Counted from the first letter of the stretch, positions 35,409 through 46,728 are shown. The stretch: DNA of 64,000 nucleotides from an uncultured Lactobacillus sp. (GCF_910589175.1 NZ_CAJURR010000012.1:1-64000), one strand, 5' to 3'. Made by a program: numbers and translations. The notes: generated from the letters alone by a model not told the origin.

Positions 35409-37301
35409 CTACTCATCTTTTTTAAACATCTTGTTAAGATCATTTTCGCTTAACTGGATAATAATTATCTTTCCTTCAAAATCTTGATAAGGATCACTAC
35501 TATTTCTTAGTTCTTTTAACAACTCTTGGGCTTCAACTGGATTGAGCATTCTTCTTCTAGAACTTTGACGCATAGTTATTTCACCAGCAATTTGCGCCTT
35601 AAGCTTAGAAATATCATGCTCAGCTTGATTTAAATATAAGTCCAAAATCATCCGGACATTTTTTTCCACATCTGGCTGAAGCCACATAGGATATGTTCTC
35701 AAGATCAGGCTATTTTGACCAAAATCTTCTAAAAATAAGCCAAATTCTTGAAGATTTTCTAGATTTTCCTTTAATTTCAAATAATCAACATTGCTAAAGT
35801 CCAAAATTAAGGGACTAAGAAGACCTTGCTGAGAAATATTTTCACTATTTAAATCTTGAAGAATTTGATCATAAGCTAAACGGCGATATGCGTTAACCTG
35901 ATCAATTAAATACAGATCTTCCTCATGGTGAGCAATCAAGTAAGACTTAGTTTGTCCCATATAAGTCAATTCAGGTAGATTATTAGCTAAAATTTCATCC
36001 CCAGATGAGATAATACTATCATCTTTTCCATGAAGATCTTTTTCTTCATCAAAAGGACTCAACTGTACTTGTTGATTTACGTTGTCATCCCAAGTTGACG
36101 TAATCACATATTTATCATCATTACGCACCTGATCTAAGCTAACAAAATTAGCAGCAGTTTCATGCACTTCAGCACTTTGGTCAGCTTCAACTTGCGGAGT
36201 AAATTCAACAGGACGAGCAGTATTAACTACATCCTTATTTAAGTTGAATTTCAATTGATCAATATTAGTTGATTTTTTAGGCGTTAATAAATTATTTAAC
36301 CCTGAATCAAGCTGATTATTTTGCTCGATTGCTTCAGAAATACTGGTAGTTAACAGACGCTCTAATTCTTGTTCCTTTGACAGGCGTACTTCTTGCTTAG
36401 TTGGATGAACATTGACATCAACTAGAAGTGGATCAAGTTCAATCTTTACTACTGCAATCGGATAACGACGCGGTCTTAGTTTATTGCCATAACCAGCCAT
36501 AATTGCTTGGGTTAAACGGTAGTTTTTGATATATCGTCCATTTAACAATAAGGAAATAAAGTTACGATTTGAACGAGTAGTATTAGGGTCAGAAATTAGG
36601 CCGCTAATCTTAAAGTCTGGACTATCTCCCTTAAGGATGTTCATCTTTTCAGCAAGCGGACGACCATAAATATTAGCTATATCTTGCCTTAAATCATTAC
36701 GTCCATTAGTCTTCAACAAGACTTTGCCATTGTTAGTTAAGGTAAACGAAACGTCTGGATGTCCTAAAGCTAAACGGTTAACAATATCAACAATCTTTAA
36801 AATTTCAGTTCTTTCAGAGCGCAAATATTTTAAACGAGCTGGCGTATTAAAGAATAAGTCGCTAACTGTAATTTTGGTTCCTTTAGGCGAAGCTGCATCT
36901 TCTTGAAGCTTCTTTTCACTACCCGAAAATATTGCTCGAACGCCACCTAAATTATCATTACTTGTCGTTACTTCTACATGAGAGACGGCTGCAATTGAGG
37001 CTAAAGCTTCTCCGCGAAATCCTAAAGTAGAAATATTAAATAGGTCTCGTTCAGTAGCAATCTTACTAGTTGCGTGACGAGTAAAGGCTAAATCAATTTG
37101 ATCTTTAGCAATTCCGCTCCCATTATCTTGAACTGTAATTTGCTTTAAACCAGCGTCAATAAAGTCAATTCTAATTCGCTTGCTCCCTGCATCAAGAGAA
37201 TTTTCACATAATTCTTTTACAACACTCGCTGGTCTTTCAATAACTTCACCAGCTGCAATCTGATTAGTTAGTTCAGGCGAAAGTTCATGAATTTTACTCA
37301 T
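35409..37301 (-). CDS. mutL: mismatch repair protein MutL with degenerate endonuclease domain
   Basis: A 630-residue protein. The N-terminal GHKL ATPase is intact ([32 protein letters not shown]). The C-terminal dimerisation domain is present, but the three motifs of MutL endonucleases are replaced. DQHA-x2-E-x4-E reads [12 protein letters not shown] near residue 465. The ACR/CKxSIKAN segment reads [10 protein letters not shown]. The CPHGRP zinc motif reads DFEGKI. Family knowledge says these chelate the metals that nick DNA in bacteria lacking MutH. Five bases after mutS, so expressed with it. Confidence 0.94.
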   Translation of the reverse strand: MSKIHELSPELTNQIAAGEVIERPASVVKELCENSLDAGSKRIRIDFIDAGLKQITVQDNGSGIAKDQIDLAFTRHATSKIATERDLFNISTLGFRGEALASIAAVSHVEVTTSNDNLGGVRAIFSGSEKKLQEDAASPKGTKITVSDLFFNTPARLKYLRSERTEILKIVDIVNRLALGHPDVSFTLTNNGKVLLKTNGRNDLRQDIANIYGRPLAEKMNILKGDSPDFKISGLISDPNTTRSNRNFISLLLNGRYIKNYRLTQAIMAGYGNKLRPRRYPIAVVKIELDPLLVDVNVHPTKQEVRLSKEQELERLLTTSISEAIEQNNQLDSGLNNLLTPKKSTNIDQLKFNLNKDVVNTARPVEFTPQVEADQSAEVHETAANFVSLDQVRNDDKYVITSTWDDNVNQQVQLSPFDEEKDLHGKDDSIISSGDEILANNLPELTYMGQTKSYLIAHHEEDLYLIDQVNAYRRLAYDQILQDLNSENISQQGLLSPLILDFSNVDYLKLKENLENLQEFGLFLEDFGQNSLILRTYPMWLQPDVEKNVRMILDLYLNQAEHDISKLKAQIAGEITMRQSSRRRMLNPVEAQELLKELRNSSDPYQDFEGKIIIIQLSENDLNKMFKKDE

Positions 37302-37306
37302 GATTC

Positions 37307-39880
37307 TCAGTCCTTATCTTTCAATTCCTGCTGCCACTGAGCCACTAATTCCATAACTTGGAGCGGTGTCTTGTCAGCAAGATACACATTTTGAATCTCA
37401 TCTAATACATCTTTTTCATCATCTGAAATTGCTGGTGCACTCGCTTCTTCAGGAACAAAGAGATCAAGTTGTTCACTAGCTGGTTGCAGTTCACTAGCGC
37501 CTTGCTTTTCTAACCGCTTAAGCATTGTTGTTGCTTCACGCAAAACCTTGTGTGGTAAACCTGCTAATTGAGCAACATGAATACCATAGGATTGATCGGC
37601 AGGTCCTGGAAGAATCTTATGTAAGAAAATTAACTTTCCATTTTCTTCTGTTGCTCCTACGTGAATATTCTTCAAATGCTTAAGCGTTTGATCTAAATCA
37701 GTTAATTCATGGTAGTGTGTAGCAAACAACGCCTTTGCGCCAACCTTGTCATGAAGGTATTTAACAATTGCACCAGCAAGTGCCATTCCATCATAAGTAG
37801 CTGTACCTCGTCCAATTTCATCAAACAAAACTAGCGACCGCTTAGTAGCATGTTGCAAAGCGTCGTTTGCTTCGCTCATTTCTACCATAAAAGTACTCTG
37901 ACCAGAAATCAAATCATCTGCTGCACCAATTCGGGTAAAAATTTGATCAAAAATTGGTAAGGTTGCACTATCGGCTGGAACAAAAGACCCAATCTGCGCC
38001 ATGATTGCTATTAAAGCCATCTGACGCATATAAGTTGATTTACCAGACATATTTGGTCCGGTAATCAAGAAAATATTAGTATCTTGATCCATCTTCACGT
38101 CATTTGGAATGTAGCTACCTGCAGTCATAACTTGTTCAACAACTGGGTGGCGTCCATTAACTACATTAATTTCTTGCTTATCAGTCGCAAAGTTAGGACG
38201 AACATAGTTATTTTGTTCACTAACTGTCGCAAAATTAGTTAAAACATCTAAACTTGCGATTTGTTTAGCTAGTTTTTGCAAGGCAGGGATGTACTTTTTA
38301 ACATCTTCTCTCAGCTTTACAAATAAATCATATTCTAGACCAGTTGATTTTGCCTCAGCTTCTAAAATTAAAGCTTCATGTTCCTTTAAATCAGGTGTAA
38401 TGTAACGCTCTGCATTAGTTAGGGTCTGCTTTCTAGTGTAGCGATCAGTTGGCACCTTGCTCTTATTTGAATTTGTAACTTCAATATAGTAGCCAAAGAC
38501 CTTGTTATAGCCAACCTTTAAATTATTGATTCCAGTTACTTCACGTTCATGACTTTCCATTTCAGATAGCCACTTCTTACCATTATTCATGGCATCGCGG
38601 TAGCGGTCTAATTGTTCGGAAACGCCTTTTCTAATTAATCCACCTTCAGTCGTTGGAAGTGGTGGATTATCCACAATAGTGTTAACGATTAGGTCATGAA
38701 TCCCTTTTAGTGGATCAATTTGTTTAGCAAAGTTTTGCAGATGTGGATTACTTGTTTCAAGCAATGCATTCAAAATTTCAGGAATTGCACCTAACGAATG
38801 CGCTAACTGAAGCATTTCACGTGCATTAACTGAACCAAAAGCAATTCGCCCTGTTAATCTTTCTAAGTCATACACACCTTTTAAGCTGTCGATAACTTTT
38901 TCACGAGTAAAGTAGTCATCAAGAAGAGCTTGGACCATTTCTTGACGGCGTGTAATTTCTGTAACTGAAAGAAGTGGTCGCTCAATCCAAGATTTTAATA
39001 AACGTCCACCCATGGCAGTACTAGTCTTATCTAAAAGCCAGAATAAAGATCCCATCTTTTTAGATGTCTTAGCTGACTTAATTAACTCTAAGTTAGTTTG
39101 AACCGTGTGAGACATCTGCAAGTATTGCGTGGGTTCGTAACTTTGAGCAACTTGTAAGTGTGCTAAGCTACGCTTTTGTGTTGAAAGAAGATATGCGACT
39201 AGTTGCTTAGTAGCTTTAATTTCAGCGCCATTAGTTAAGTTTTGAGCTACATAAGAAATTTCTGCATGTTCGCCATCAACTTCAGTAGGCTCAGAAACAG
39301 TAATGTTAGCCTTCTTTAAAAAATCCTTATTTAAGTCAGTTAAGTGGCCGTTATACACAACTTCTCGTGTTTGAAGGGATAATAATTCGTTTGCTACTCC
39401 TTCAAAGTCAGCCAGATGGGTGGAAAAAGTTTCCCCAGTGGATAAGTCACTGTAGGCTAAACCAAAGCCAGAATTTGTAGAAATAACAGAAGTTAAATAG
39501 TTGCTGTCTTTTGCCTGATCTGGCCGCTCTTGCATCATGGTACCTGGCGTAATTAATTGAATAATTCCGCGTTTAACCATCCCTTTAGCTTTTTTCGGAT
39601 CTTCAAGTTGTTCACAAAGTGCTACTTTATAGCCTTTTTCTACTAAAGTATTAACGTAAGTATCCACAGCTAAATGAGGCACGCCTGCCATTGGAATTGG
39701 ATTTTTAGTTTTATTTGAACGATGAGTTAAGGTTAATTCTAGAATTTGTGCGCCTTTGATTGCATCATCTTCAAATAATTCATAGAAATCACCCACACGA
39801 TAAAACAAAAACGCATCGGGATATTGTTCCTTAATTTCGTAATATTGCTTCATCATTGGTGTCGTATCTTTTTTTGCCAT
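37307..39880 (-). CDS. mutS: DNA mismatch repair protein MutS
   Basis: An 857-residue mismatch sensor. The N-terminal mismatch-binding motif FYELF follows FLFYRVGD. The ATPase has [13 protein letters not shown] (Walker A), [12 protein letters not shown] (Walker B) and ATHYHEL. The C-terminal clamp-binding region is QLDLF. All key residues are present. It leads the leftward mutS-mutL-ruvA-ruvB run with only 5 bases before mutL. Confidence 0.96.
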   Translation of the reverse strand: MAKKDTTPMMKQYYEIKEQYPDAFLFYRVGDFYELFEDDAIKGAQILELTLTHRSNKTKNPIPMAGVPHLAVDTYVNTLVEKGYKVALCEQLEDPKKAKGMVKRGIIQLITPGTMMQERPDQAKDSNYLTSVISTNSGFGLAYSDLSTGETFSTHLADFEGVANELLSLQTREVVYNGHLTDLNKDFLKKANITVSEPTEVDGEHAEISYVAQNLTNGAEIKATKQLVAYLLSTQKRSLAHLQVAQSYEPTQYLQMSHTVQTNLELIKSAKTSKKMGSLFWLLDKTSTAMGGRLLKSWIERPLLSVTEITRRQEMVQALLDDYFTREKVIDSLKGVYDLERLTGRIAFGSVNAREMLQLAHSLGAIPEILNALLETSNPHLQNFAKQIDPLKGIHDLIVNTIVDNPPLPTTEGGLIRKGVSEQLDRYRDAMNNGKKWLSEMESHEREVTGINNLKVGYNKVFGYYIEVTNSNKSKVPTDRYTRKQTLTNAERYITPDLKEHEALILEAEAKSTGLEYDLFVKLREDVKKYIPALQKLAKQIASLDVLTNFATVSEQNNYVRPNFATDKQEINVVNGRHPVVEQVMTAGSYIPNDVKMDQDTNIFLITGPNMSGKSTYMRQMALIAIMAQIGSFVPADSATLPIFDQIFTRIGAADDLISGQSTFMVEMSEANDALQHATKRSLVLFDEIGRGTATYDGMALAGAIVKYLHDKVGAKALFATHYHELTDLDQTLKHLKNIHVGATEENGKLIFLHKILPGPADQSYGIHVAQLAGLPHKVLREATTMLKRLEKQGASELQPASEQLDLFVPEEASAPAISDDEKDVLDEIQNVYLADKTPLQVMELVAQWQQELKDKD

Positions 39881-39965
39881 TCGTTACCAAATATCCTTTC
39901 TTCCAAAAACCTATGTTCTATTATAACGTAAAAATCACTTAAAAATGTTAACTCTTGAGGCGCAA

Positions 39966-40001
39966 AAAAATTCTCCATGCCTAATTGCATGAAGAATTTT
40001 T
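39966..40001 (-). terminator. terminator after the ABC exporter gene
   Basis: A 15-bp stem with two mismatched pairs (AAAAATTCTTCATGC / GCATGGAGAATTTTT on the minus strand), a 6-base loop and a T-run, a few bases after the stop at 40008. Confidence 0.85.
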
Positions 40002-40007
40002 CTAACA

Positions 40008-41771
40008 TTAAATATATGCATTTTTCTGTAAGTTATACATTTCTTGATATTTTGCATTTTTATTCAATAAATTAGCATGAGTATCAAAGCCACTAACTTT
40101 TCCACTATCAAGAAAGAGTACTTTATCAGCAAACTTAACTGCAGACAGTCTATGCGTAACAAAAAAGATCGTCTTTTGGTTGTTTTCTCTTAAAAATCGT
40201 TCATAAATTTCTGCTTCACTCTTAGCATCTAACGCTGCTGTCGGTTCATCTAAAAATTCAATTTTACCATTTGCGTATAAGTCTCGTGCTAAAGCAATCT
40301 TCTGCCATTGACCACCAGATAAGTCAGTTCCATTTTCAAAATCTTTAGCTAGAATCGTGCCTAGTTGTAGATGATCATTTGCCAGCAAATTCTCTAAGCC
40401 TGCTGCTTTCAAAACATTATTTACTCGCTCTTTGTTAAATGAATATCCCGTAATCACGTTTTCTTTAAGCGTTAACTTAAAACGAGAAAAATCTTGAAAA
40501 GTAGCTGATAAATTTTTATGTAAGTCAAAAATATTAAAATCTTTTAAATTATCATCATCAATCGAAATAGCTCCAGTAGTCGGGTCATAAAATCGCATTA
40601 ACAACTTTACTAAAGTAGATTTTCCTGATCCATTTTCACCAACAATTGCGATCTTTTCACCACTATTTACTGAAAAACTAACATTGTGTAAAACTTCATC
40701 ATCAGAAAATGGGTATGTAAATGAAAGATCCTTAACTTCAATCTTCTTAAACTCATCTGGAAATTCTTGCTTTCCATTTTCAAAATCATCGTGATATTCA
40801 AGAAAATTAAAGTACTTTTCAATCCACAGTAAAGAATCATAGAGCAGACTGCTATCTTCCACCACGCGTGCCATACTTGTGGAAATATAGCCAATTACAG
40901 AAACAAACATTAACAAAACGCCAACTTCTAGAGCACCAGTTCTTACCGAGTTAGTAAACCAATAAAAGCCATAACCAAACACTCCAACAGTTAGAAGAAC
41001 AAATAATGAACTAACAGCGAGTTGCTTTTTACGAATTTGATTTACATCCCTTTTAGTCTGTTCAAATAAAGTCGTATACTTTTCAATAATTTTAGGAAAC
41101 ATATTAAAAAGTCGAACTTCTTTAGCATCCCTGCGGTCTAACAACAAACTGCTATAGTAATGTAAGTATCTCGCATTTTTGCTTCTTTCAACCATTGTCT
41201 CAAATGATTGTTGCTGAATACGGTAATAAGAAATACTTTGCGGCACCATTACAACTAATAATAAAAGCGCCAGCCACCAATTATAACGAGCCAAGTACAC
41301 TAACATAAAAGCTAACGTTAGAAACGACTGCAAAACTGATACTCCAAAAACAATTAAATTAACTGGACGCCAGCTTGCATCATCTCGAAGCATTTGTAAA
41401 TCATCAAAGTATTTACTGTCGTCAAAAATCCTAATTGACTGTAAATCTTCGGATTTCTCCATCAAACTAATGTTAATAAAACCTGTTAATTTATCAGTTA
41501 AAATTCCCTGCACCATTGTTGATAAAGATGGTAAAAACTGTTGAAACGCAGTCGCTACGATCCAGACAATGATCATTTCCATAAAGGGAGAATGATTAGT
41601 AACCTGATCAATTACTTTTTGTCCAGCTGCTACAACAATTAACGGAACTACCGCTTGCAACGGCGCTAATAATAAAACCAAAGTTGCAATTAGAGGTGCT
41701 GATTTAAAGAATAAATGATAAGTTCTAGCTAATTCTTTGAAGTACTGATTTAATTTTTTAACGTGATTCAT
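40008..41771 (-). CDS. ABC exporter, fused membrane and ATPase domains
   Basis: A half-transporter of about 587 residues. Up to six membrane helices lie in residues 20-300. The nucleotide-binding domain has GENGSGKSTLVKLL (Walker A), DLSGGQWQKIALARDL (signature) and FLDEPTAALD (Walker B). There is no N-terminal C39 peptidase domain. The exporter class moves drugs, lipids or peptides; substrate is unknown. The ATG at 41771 has a perfect AAGGAGGA site, but both lie within a perfect inverted repeat. A 16-codon ORF is just upstream. Ends in its own terminator. Confidence 0.9.
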   Translation of the reverse strand: MNHVKKLNQYFKELARTYHLFFKSAPLIATLVLLLAPLQAVVPLIVVAAGQKVIDQVTNHSPFMEMIIVWIVATAFQQFLPSLSTMVQGILTDKLTGFINISLMEKSEDLQSIRIFDDSKYFDDLQMLRDDASWRPVNLIVFGVSVLQSFLTLAFMLVYLARYNWWLALLLLVVMVPQSISYYRIQQQSFETMVERSKNARYLHYYSSLLLDRRDAKEVRLFNMFPKIIEKYTTLFEQTKRDVNQIRKKQLAVSSLFVLLTVGVFGYGFYWFTNSVRTGALEVGVLLMFVSVIGYISTSMARVVEDSSLLYDSLLWIEKYFNFLEYHDDFENGKQEFPDEFKKIEVKDLSFTYPFSDDEVLHNVSFSVNSGEKIAIVGENGSGKSTLVKLLMRFYDPTTGAISIDDDNLKDFNIFDLHKNLSATFQDFSRFKLTLKENVITGYSFNKERVNNVLKAAGLENLLANDHLQLGTILAKDFENGTDLSGGQWQKIALARDLYANGKIEFLDEPTAALDAKSEAEIYERFLRENNQKTIFFVTHRLSAVKFADKVLFLDSGKVSGFDTHANLLNKNAKYQEMYNLQKNAYI

Positions 41772-41808
41772 TTTGTCCTCCTTGATGAACGGATTCAACA
41801 AAATGAAT
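41766..41808 (-). promoter_or_regulatory. start-codon-sequestering inverted repeat of the ABC exporter
   Basis: ATTCATTTTGT and ACAAAATGAAT form a perfect 11-bp inverted repeat. In the mRNA its 3' arm contains the exporter start codon (41769-41771) and its loop holds the ribosome site. This arrangement is like the sequestering hairpins of leader-peptide translational attenuators. Stem is AT-rich, so strength is uncertain. Confidence 0.55.
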
Positions 41809-41828
41809 TGTAATTATTCTCCGCTCAC

Positions 41829-41879
41829 CTATTTATTGTCTTGTAAATTTTGATGAGCATTTAATACTACTGTCGGCAT
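41829..41879 (-). CDS. 16-residue leader or signal peptide ORF
   Basis: A short frame encoding MPTVVLNAHQNLQDNK then TAG. It starts with ATG behind an ideal AAGGAGGATC ribosome site at the right spacing, and ends 57 bases before the ABC exporter. A TATAAT -10 lies about 35 bases upstream. The peptide has no signal sequence and is not strongly hydrophobic, which argues against a secreted SHP-type pheromone and favours a regulatory leader. An exported or modified peptide remains possible. Expression is unproven. Confidence 0.5.
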   Translation of the reverse strand: MPTVVLNAHQNLQDNK

Positions 41880-41912
41880 AATTTGATCCTCCTTATTTAA
41901 TATTTTTATTAG

Positions 41913-41918
41913 ATTATA
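41913..41918 (-). promoter_or_regulatory. candidate -10 element for the leader ORF/ABC operon
   Basis: TATAAT on the minus strand, about 34 bases before the 16-codon ORF. No good TTGACA-like -35 lies 17 bases upstream, which could mean activator dependence. Confidence 0.45.
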
Positions 41919-41980
41919 CTATATAAATACATTTTTTATTAATAATGTGTTAATTAATATAGAATTTCCTATTTAAAGAA

Positions 41981-42220
41981 TTAGTTACTTTTTTTAGTAT
42001 AATATTTTTTCCAATAGTAAATAGACAATACAGTAAAAATAACTACACCGATTAATAGTATGTATTCCCCTTGTATTACTAAATACAGACAAAATAAAGT
42101 CACATACGTACATACTAACGCTTCGTATAAAATTGGAATTCTTGGTTGAATAATATAATAGAGAATAAAACTTACGATTATTGATAGTATTATAAGATAA
42201 AATTGAAATTGATTATTCAT
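41981..42220 (-). CDS. 79-residue membrane protein of unknown function
   Basis: A small, very hydrophobic protein with about three membrane helices (residues 6-24, 30-50 and 54-70) and a short basic C-terminal tail (KKYYTKKSN). No family is recognised. It lies between the Rgg-like regulator and the leader-ORF/ABC exporter unit, all leftward. Such small proteins beside exporters are sometimes immunity or accessory proteins; that is inference. The ribosome site is weak (GGAATGAG). Confidence 0.55.
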   Translation of the reverse strand: MNNQFQFYLIILSIIVSFILYYIIQPRIPILYEALVCTYVTLFCLYLVIQGEYILLIGVVIFTVLSIYYWKKYYTKKSN

Positions 42221-42366
42221 ACGTAACTCATTCCATTATTGTAGAATCTGAAAACTATATGTCATGTTCCAATTCAAATCCATATAAATCTGATTATGAA
42301 AATGATTATATTTCCAGGCAATTATTTTTTATATTTATCATTTTACTCACATCTTTAGTGCAAAAT

Positions 42367-42391
42367 AAAAAGTGTCTAAATTGACACCTTT
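42367..42391 (-). terminator. terminator overlapping the end of the Rgg-like gene
   Basis: A GTGTC / GACAC stem extended by A/T pairs, with the regulator stop codon in the loop and a T-run on the minus strand. It separates the regulator from the downstream small genes. Confidence 0.7.
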
Positions 42392-43203
42392 AAAATTTCA
42401 GAAATTTTATTCATATTATTGTTAGTAAAAAAGTCTAGGATGTCCTGTATTTTTTTATCATCGCCTTGAAAATATGCTCGATAAAAATTTCTCATTATTT
42501 TTCCAAAGCAATTTAATGGTTTTACTGGTAAATTGTCTAATAAAATGAATATATCTTCTACTAAGTCTAAATTTTGTGATGATGATCTAATCAATAGGGA
42601 CAGATAATTAACCATTATTGAAGAGACTAAAATTTGCATCTCTCGTGGAAAGTTTTCAATATTAATATATTTTTTCAAAAGAGATGTTACTATTGGTTTC
42701 ATTTCTTTATCTGACCATAAAGGAAGACTGATTGAGAATAAACTGAGATTTTCGTTATTCCAATTTTCTGCTTTGAAAATTAGAGATTTAACATGTTCTT
42801 TTATTTCATCAGGTAAAGTATCTATACTTCCCTTTAAATTTGCCTTATTCAGAATAATCATCGATTTTAAAAGATCTTTAGTATAGTTATCTGTTTTAAT
42901 ATGTGGTATTTCTAATTCTAGTTCTTTAACCTTATTCAAGTCTTGATCATAGTATGCCTGGCTTAACTGCTCTCCCCAATATTCTTTATCAATTCTATTA
43001 TCCTTAACCCCGCATTTTACTAGAAATTTACTAATATCAACATCATGCATCTCTAAAATCTTAATTAAATCACTGGCATTAATCTCATGGATTCCTCGTT
43101 CAATTTTAGAATAATAAGATTTCGTTAGAATAGGATATGCCATCTCGGTCTGAGATAATCCTAGATTTTTTCTAGTTTCTTTTAAAGCTTCGCCAATGGT
43201 CAT
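42376..43203 (-). CDS. Rgg/MutR-like XRE transcriptional regulator
   Basis: A protein of about 275 residues. The N-terminal helix-turn-helix (TIGEALKETRKNLGLSQTEM, then YYSKIERGIHEINASDL) is followed by about 200 residues of helices like the peptide-sensing TPR domain of Rgg regulators. A second ATG lies at 43212; 43203 matches the MTIGEAL start of the related regulator near 56.3 kb. Family knowledge: Rgg proteins bind short peptides and control neighbouring genes. The downstream leader-ORF/exporter locus is a natural candidate target, by inference. Confidence 0.8.
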   Translation of the reverse strand: MTIGEALKETRKNLGLSQTEMAYPILTKSYYSKIERGIHEINASDLIKILEMHDVDISKFLVKCGVKDNRIDKEYWGEQLSQAYYDQDLNKVKELELEIPHIKTDNYTKDLLKSMIILNKANLKGSIDTLPDEIKEHVKSLIFKAENWNNENLSLFSISLPLWSDKEMKPIVTSLLKKYINIENFPREMQILVSSIMVNYLSLLIRSSSQNLDLVEDIFILLDNLPVKPLNCFGKIMRNFYRAYFQGDDKKIQDILDFFTNNNMNKISEILKVSI

Positions 43204-43274
43204 CACTGTCATCTTCTTTCTTAATAAAAAATTAAACTGTAATTTTTTATTAAGATATTATACTCTACTACACA

Positions 43275-43312
43275 AAAACACTCCATGATCATCAAAAATC
43301 ATGGAGTGTTTT
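43275..43312 (-). terminator. terminator of the groESL operon
   Basis: A perfect 15-bp stem (AAAACACTCCATGAT and complement) with an 8-base loop and T-rich minus strand, 40 bases after the groEL stop. Confidence 0.9.
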
Positions 43313-43351
43313 ATCAATCTATTAAATTAGTAAATGTAATTAGTTTCTAAA

Positions 43352-44998
<1,647 letters not shown>

Positions 44999-45013
44999 TT
45001 ATTTCAAATTTTA

Positions 45014-45298
45014 TTACCTAACGACAGCTAATAAGTCGCTTTCACGAAGAACTAAGTACTTTTCGCCTTCGTACTTCAAGTTAGTGCCAGAGTATTTATC
45101 AAAAAATACAGTTTCACCTTTTGCAACTGACATAGGAATTAAGTCGCCATTTGCGTTGCGCTTACCATTTCCTACGGCAATAATTTCGCCCATTTGAGGC
45201 TTTTCTTTAGCGTTAGAAGCCAGGACAATGCCTCCAACTTTTTCTTCTTCTTCGTCTTTTACTTTAACGATCACGCGATCACCGATTGGTTGTAACAC
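45014..45298 (-). CDS. groS: co-chaperonin GroES (10 kDa)
   Basis: A 94-residue co-chaperonin with [25 protein letters not shown] (mobile loop region split here by family alignment) and the dome motif [10 protein letters not shown]. The start is GTG at 45298 with an AGGAGG site 8 bases upstream. It is followed by groL after about 30 bases. Two CIRCE operators flank the promoter. Confidence 0.96.
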   Translation of the reverse strand: MLQPIGDRVIVKVKDEEEEKVGGIVLASNAKEKPQMGEIIAVGNGKRNANGDLIPMSVAKGETVFFDKYSGTNLKYEGEKYLVLRESDLLAVVR

Positions 45299-45341
45299 GT
45301 TAGTCCCTCCTGTACATAATTTAAATCTATAATTATATTAC

Positions 45342-45368
45342 TTAGCACTCATATATCATAAGTGCTAA
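45342..45368. promoter_or_regulatory. CIRCE operator (proximal) of groESL
   Basis: TTAGCACTC-N9-AAGTGCTAA, which differs from the canonical CIRCE inverted repeat at one position. It lies between the -10 element and groES, where HrcA binding would block transcription. Confidence 0.93.
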
Positions 45369-45380
45369 CTTACAATTACG

Positions 45381-45409
45381 ATAGTACATTGTTTATAAAA
45401 GAAAAGCAA
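45381..45409 (-). promoter_or_regulatory. sigma-A promoter of groESL
   Basis: On the minus strand TTGCTT (45404-45409), a 17-base spacer and TACTAT (45381-45386). It sits between the two CIRCE sites. Confidence 0.7.
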
Positions 45410-45426
45410 GTATTTAGACACAAAAA

Positions 45427-45463
45427 TTAGCACTTTTTTACCTAGAGTGCTAAAAAGTGCTAA
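45427..45463. promoter_or_regulatory. CIRCE operator (distal) with an extra half-site
   Basis: TTAGCACTT-N9-GAGTGCTAA (45427-45453) is a second CIRCE, directly followed by a third half-site AAGTGCTAA (45455-45463). It is upstream of the -35 element. Confidence 0.88.
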
Positions 45464-45514
45464 TTTACTTGGATATTTATTTAAAATTTCAATATGGATT
45501 GTCTTGTTCTAGTT

Positions 45515-46273
45515 CTAAACTCTCTTAATAGTAAGATCTCCCATGTTAGCACGACCTTGAAGTACTAATGTTGGCCCTTCTGTTGGTTGATCACCCTCAA
45601 TAGTAAAATCACCAAATTTATGTTCAAGTTGATTATCAACTCGCCAAGAAGTTGGAATATAAATATTTATATTTCCCATCGACATATTGATATTAGCAAC
45701 TACTTCATCCCCAGCAGGCTTAGCTGAATCAAGATATACATTAACATCTCCCATTGAAACATTCACAGTCACCGTTTCTAAGTGTTGCGAATGAACGTAA
45801 CGCGAAGTAGAAGACATCTTTTCATTAATTACGATATTGTCACCATTGTCTGAACTAGATGTATCAGAGAATACGTGCTCAGCCTTAAATTTATGTGGAG
45901 CCTTCAAGTCTGACCAATTAGCATTAACTTTTTCACCATTAATAATCACAGTCGGTCTCCAGCTTTTCTTGAAAATTAATCTCAAACCTCCCCAGATTAA
46001 AAATGCTGCTAAAAGTACTGTCCAAGGAACAATACGCTCAATGTGAAGAGGTTTTGCATAAATAATTAATAGGAATGCAATTGAAAAAATACTGCCTCCT
46101 AAACTTTTATTAACTAATGATGTAATCAAAGTTGCTCCAAATACAACTGTCCAAAAAATTGCCCAAAAACCTAATTCTAGTGGCATCAAGTGGAGCTGAT
46201 CTAAAACTAAAAATGCAGCTGCCGCAAGTAAACCTAGCCCCCAAAGAACTCTTCCAAAACTTGCCTTTCTCAT
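45515..46273 (-). CDS. LiaF-like cell-envelope stress membrane protein
   Basis: A 252-residue protein with three or four membrane helices in residues 8-105 and a C-terminal beta-rich domain with repeated NVSMGDVNVYL / INMSMGNINIYI / RANMGDLTIKRV strands, the LiaF/DUF2154-type arrangement. LiaF-like proteins modulate envelope-stress signalling. Its start overlaps the stop of the LytTR gene by 4 bases (ATGA), so the pair is translationally coupled and probably works as one unit. Confidence 0.82.
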   Translation of the reverse strand: MRKASFGRVLWGLGLLAAAAFLVLDQLHLMPLELGFWAIFWTVVFGATLITSLVNKSLGGSIFSIAFLLIIYAKPLHIERIVPWTVLLAAFLIWGGLRLIFKKSWRPTVIINGEKVNANWSDLKAPHKFKAEHVFSDTSSSDNGDNIVINEKMSSTSRYVHSQHLETVTVNVSMGDVNVYLDSAKPAGDEVVANINMSMGNINIYIPTSWRVDNQLEHKFGDFTIEGDQPTEGPTLVLQGRANMGDLTIKRV

Positions 46274-46728
46274 GATAATGCCCTTCTCTCTTTTAATCTC
46301 TCATTTAAATCTCGGTAATATCTTCTTGAAACATAGACAGTTTTATATGAATCATGAAACTTAATCTGACAATTAGAGATCGATTTAGTAACAGCATAAA
46401 TCTGATCTAAATTTAATATCGTCGATTTCGATACTCGCATGAACTGCCCACTTAATAAGTTTTCTAGTTCGTATAATTTATACTTAACAAAATATGCATT
46501 CCTAGTCGTATGCGCCATTACCTGCCTAGCGTCTGTTTCAAAAAAGAGAATATCGTTAATACTTAAATAATAGGAAGTATTGTCCATCATCCCTTCAATT
46601 TGATCAGGATGTTCTGAATCAGTTTGAAGTTGATGATAAATTCTTTCTACCTCAGGCGTTAAACTTTTAGCATGGATCGTTATTTCTGTCTCTTGCTGAT
46701 CTGGATCAAGCTCAAGCTTAACTTTCAC
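46270..46728 (-). CDS. LytTR-type DNA-binding regulator
   Basis: A protein of about 152 residues. Residues 50-145 form a LytTR domain (YYLSINDILFFETDARQVMAH, then FMRVSKSTILNLDQIYAV) with no receiver domain. Such stand-alone LytTR proteins pair with membrane proteins that regulate them. GTG at 46728 has an AAGGA site about 10 bases upstream; GTG at 46737 is too close to it. The next gene, LiaF-like, overlaps by 4 bases. Direct repeats 80-100 bases upstream may be its own binding site. Confidence 0.85.
   Translation of the reverse strand: MKVKLELDPDQQETEITIHAKSLTPEVERIYHQLQTDSEHPDQIEGMMDNTSYYLSINDILFFETDARQVMAHTTRNAYFVKYKLYELENLLSGQFMRVSKSTILNLDQIYAVTKSISNCQIKFHDSYKTVYVSRRYYRDLNERLKERRALS

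Noticed and set aside
41771-41801. TTG start at 41801 for the ABC exporter
   Set aside because: It adds residues without a ribosome site, and the ATG at 41771 has a perfect AAGGAGGA.
41829-41879. The 16-codon ORF as a secreted short hydrophobic peptide pheromone (SHP)
   Set aside because: It is only mildly hydrophobic and has no signal-like N-terminus, so a leader role is more likely; not fully excluded.
42320-42350. A third copy of the Rgg palindrome near the 43-kb regulator
   Set aside because: Only a half-site (TATTTATCATTT) is present, with no matching second arm; could be chance in AT-rich DNA.
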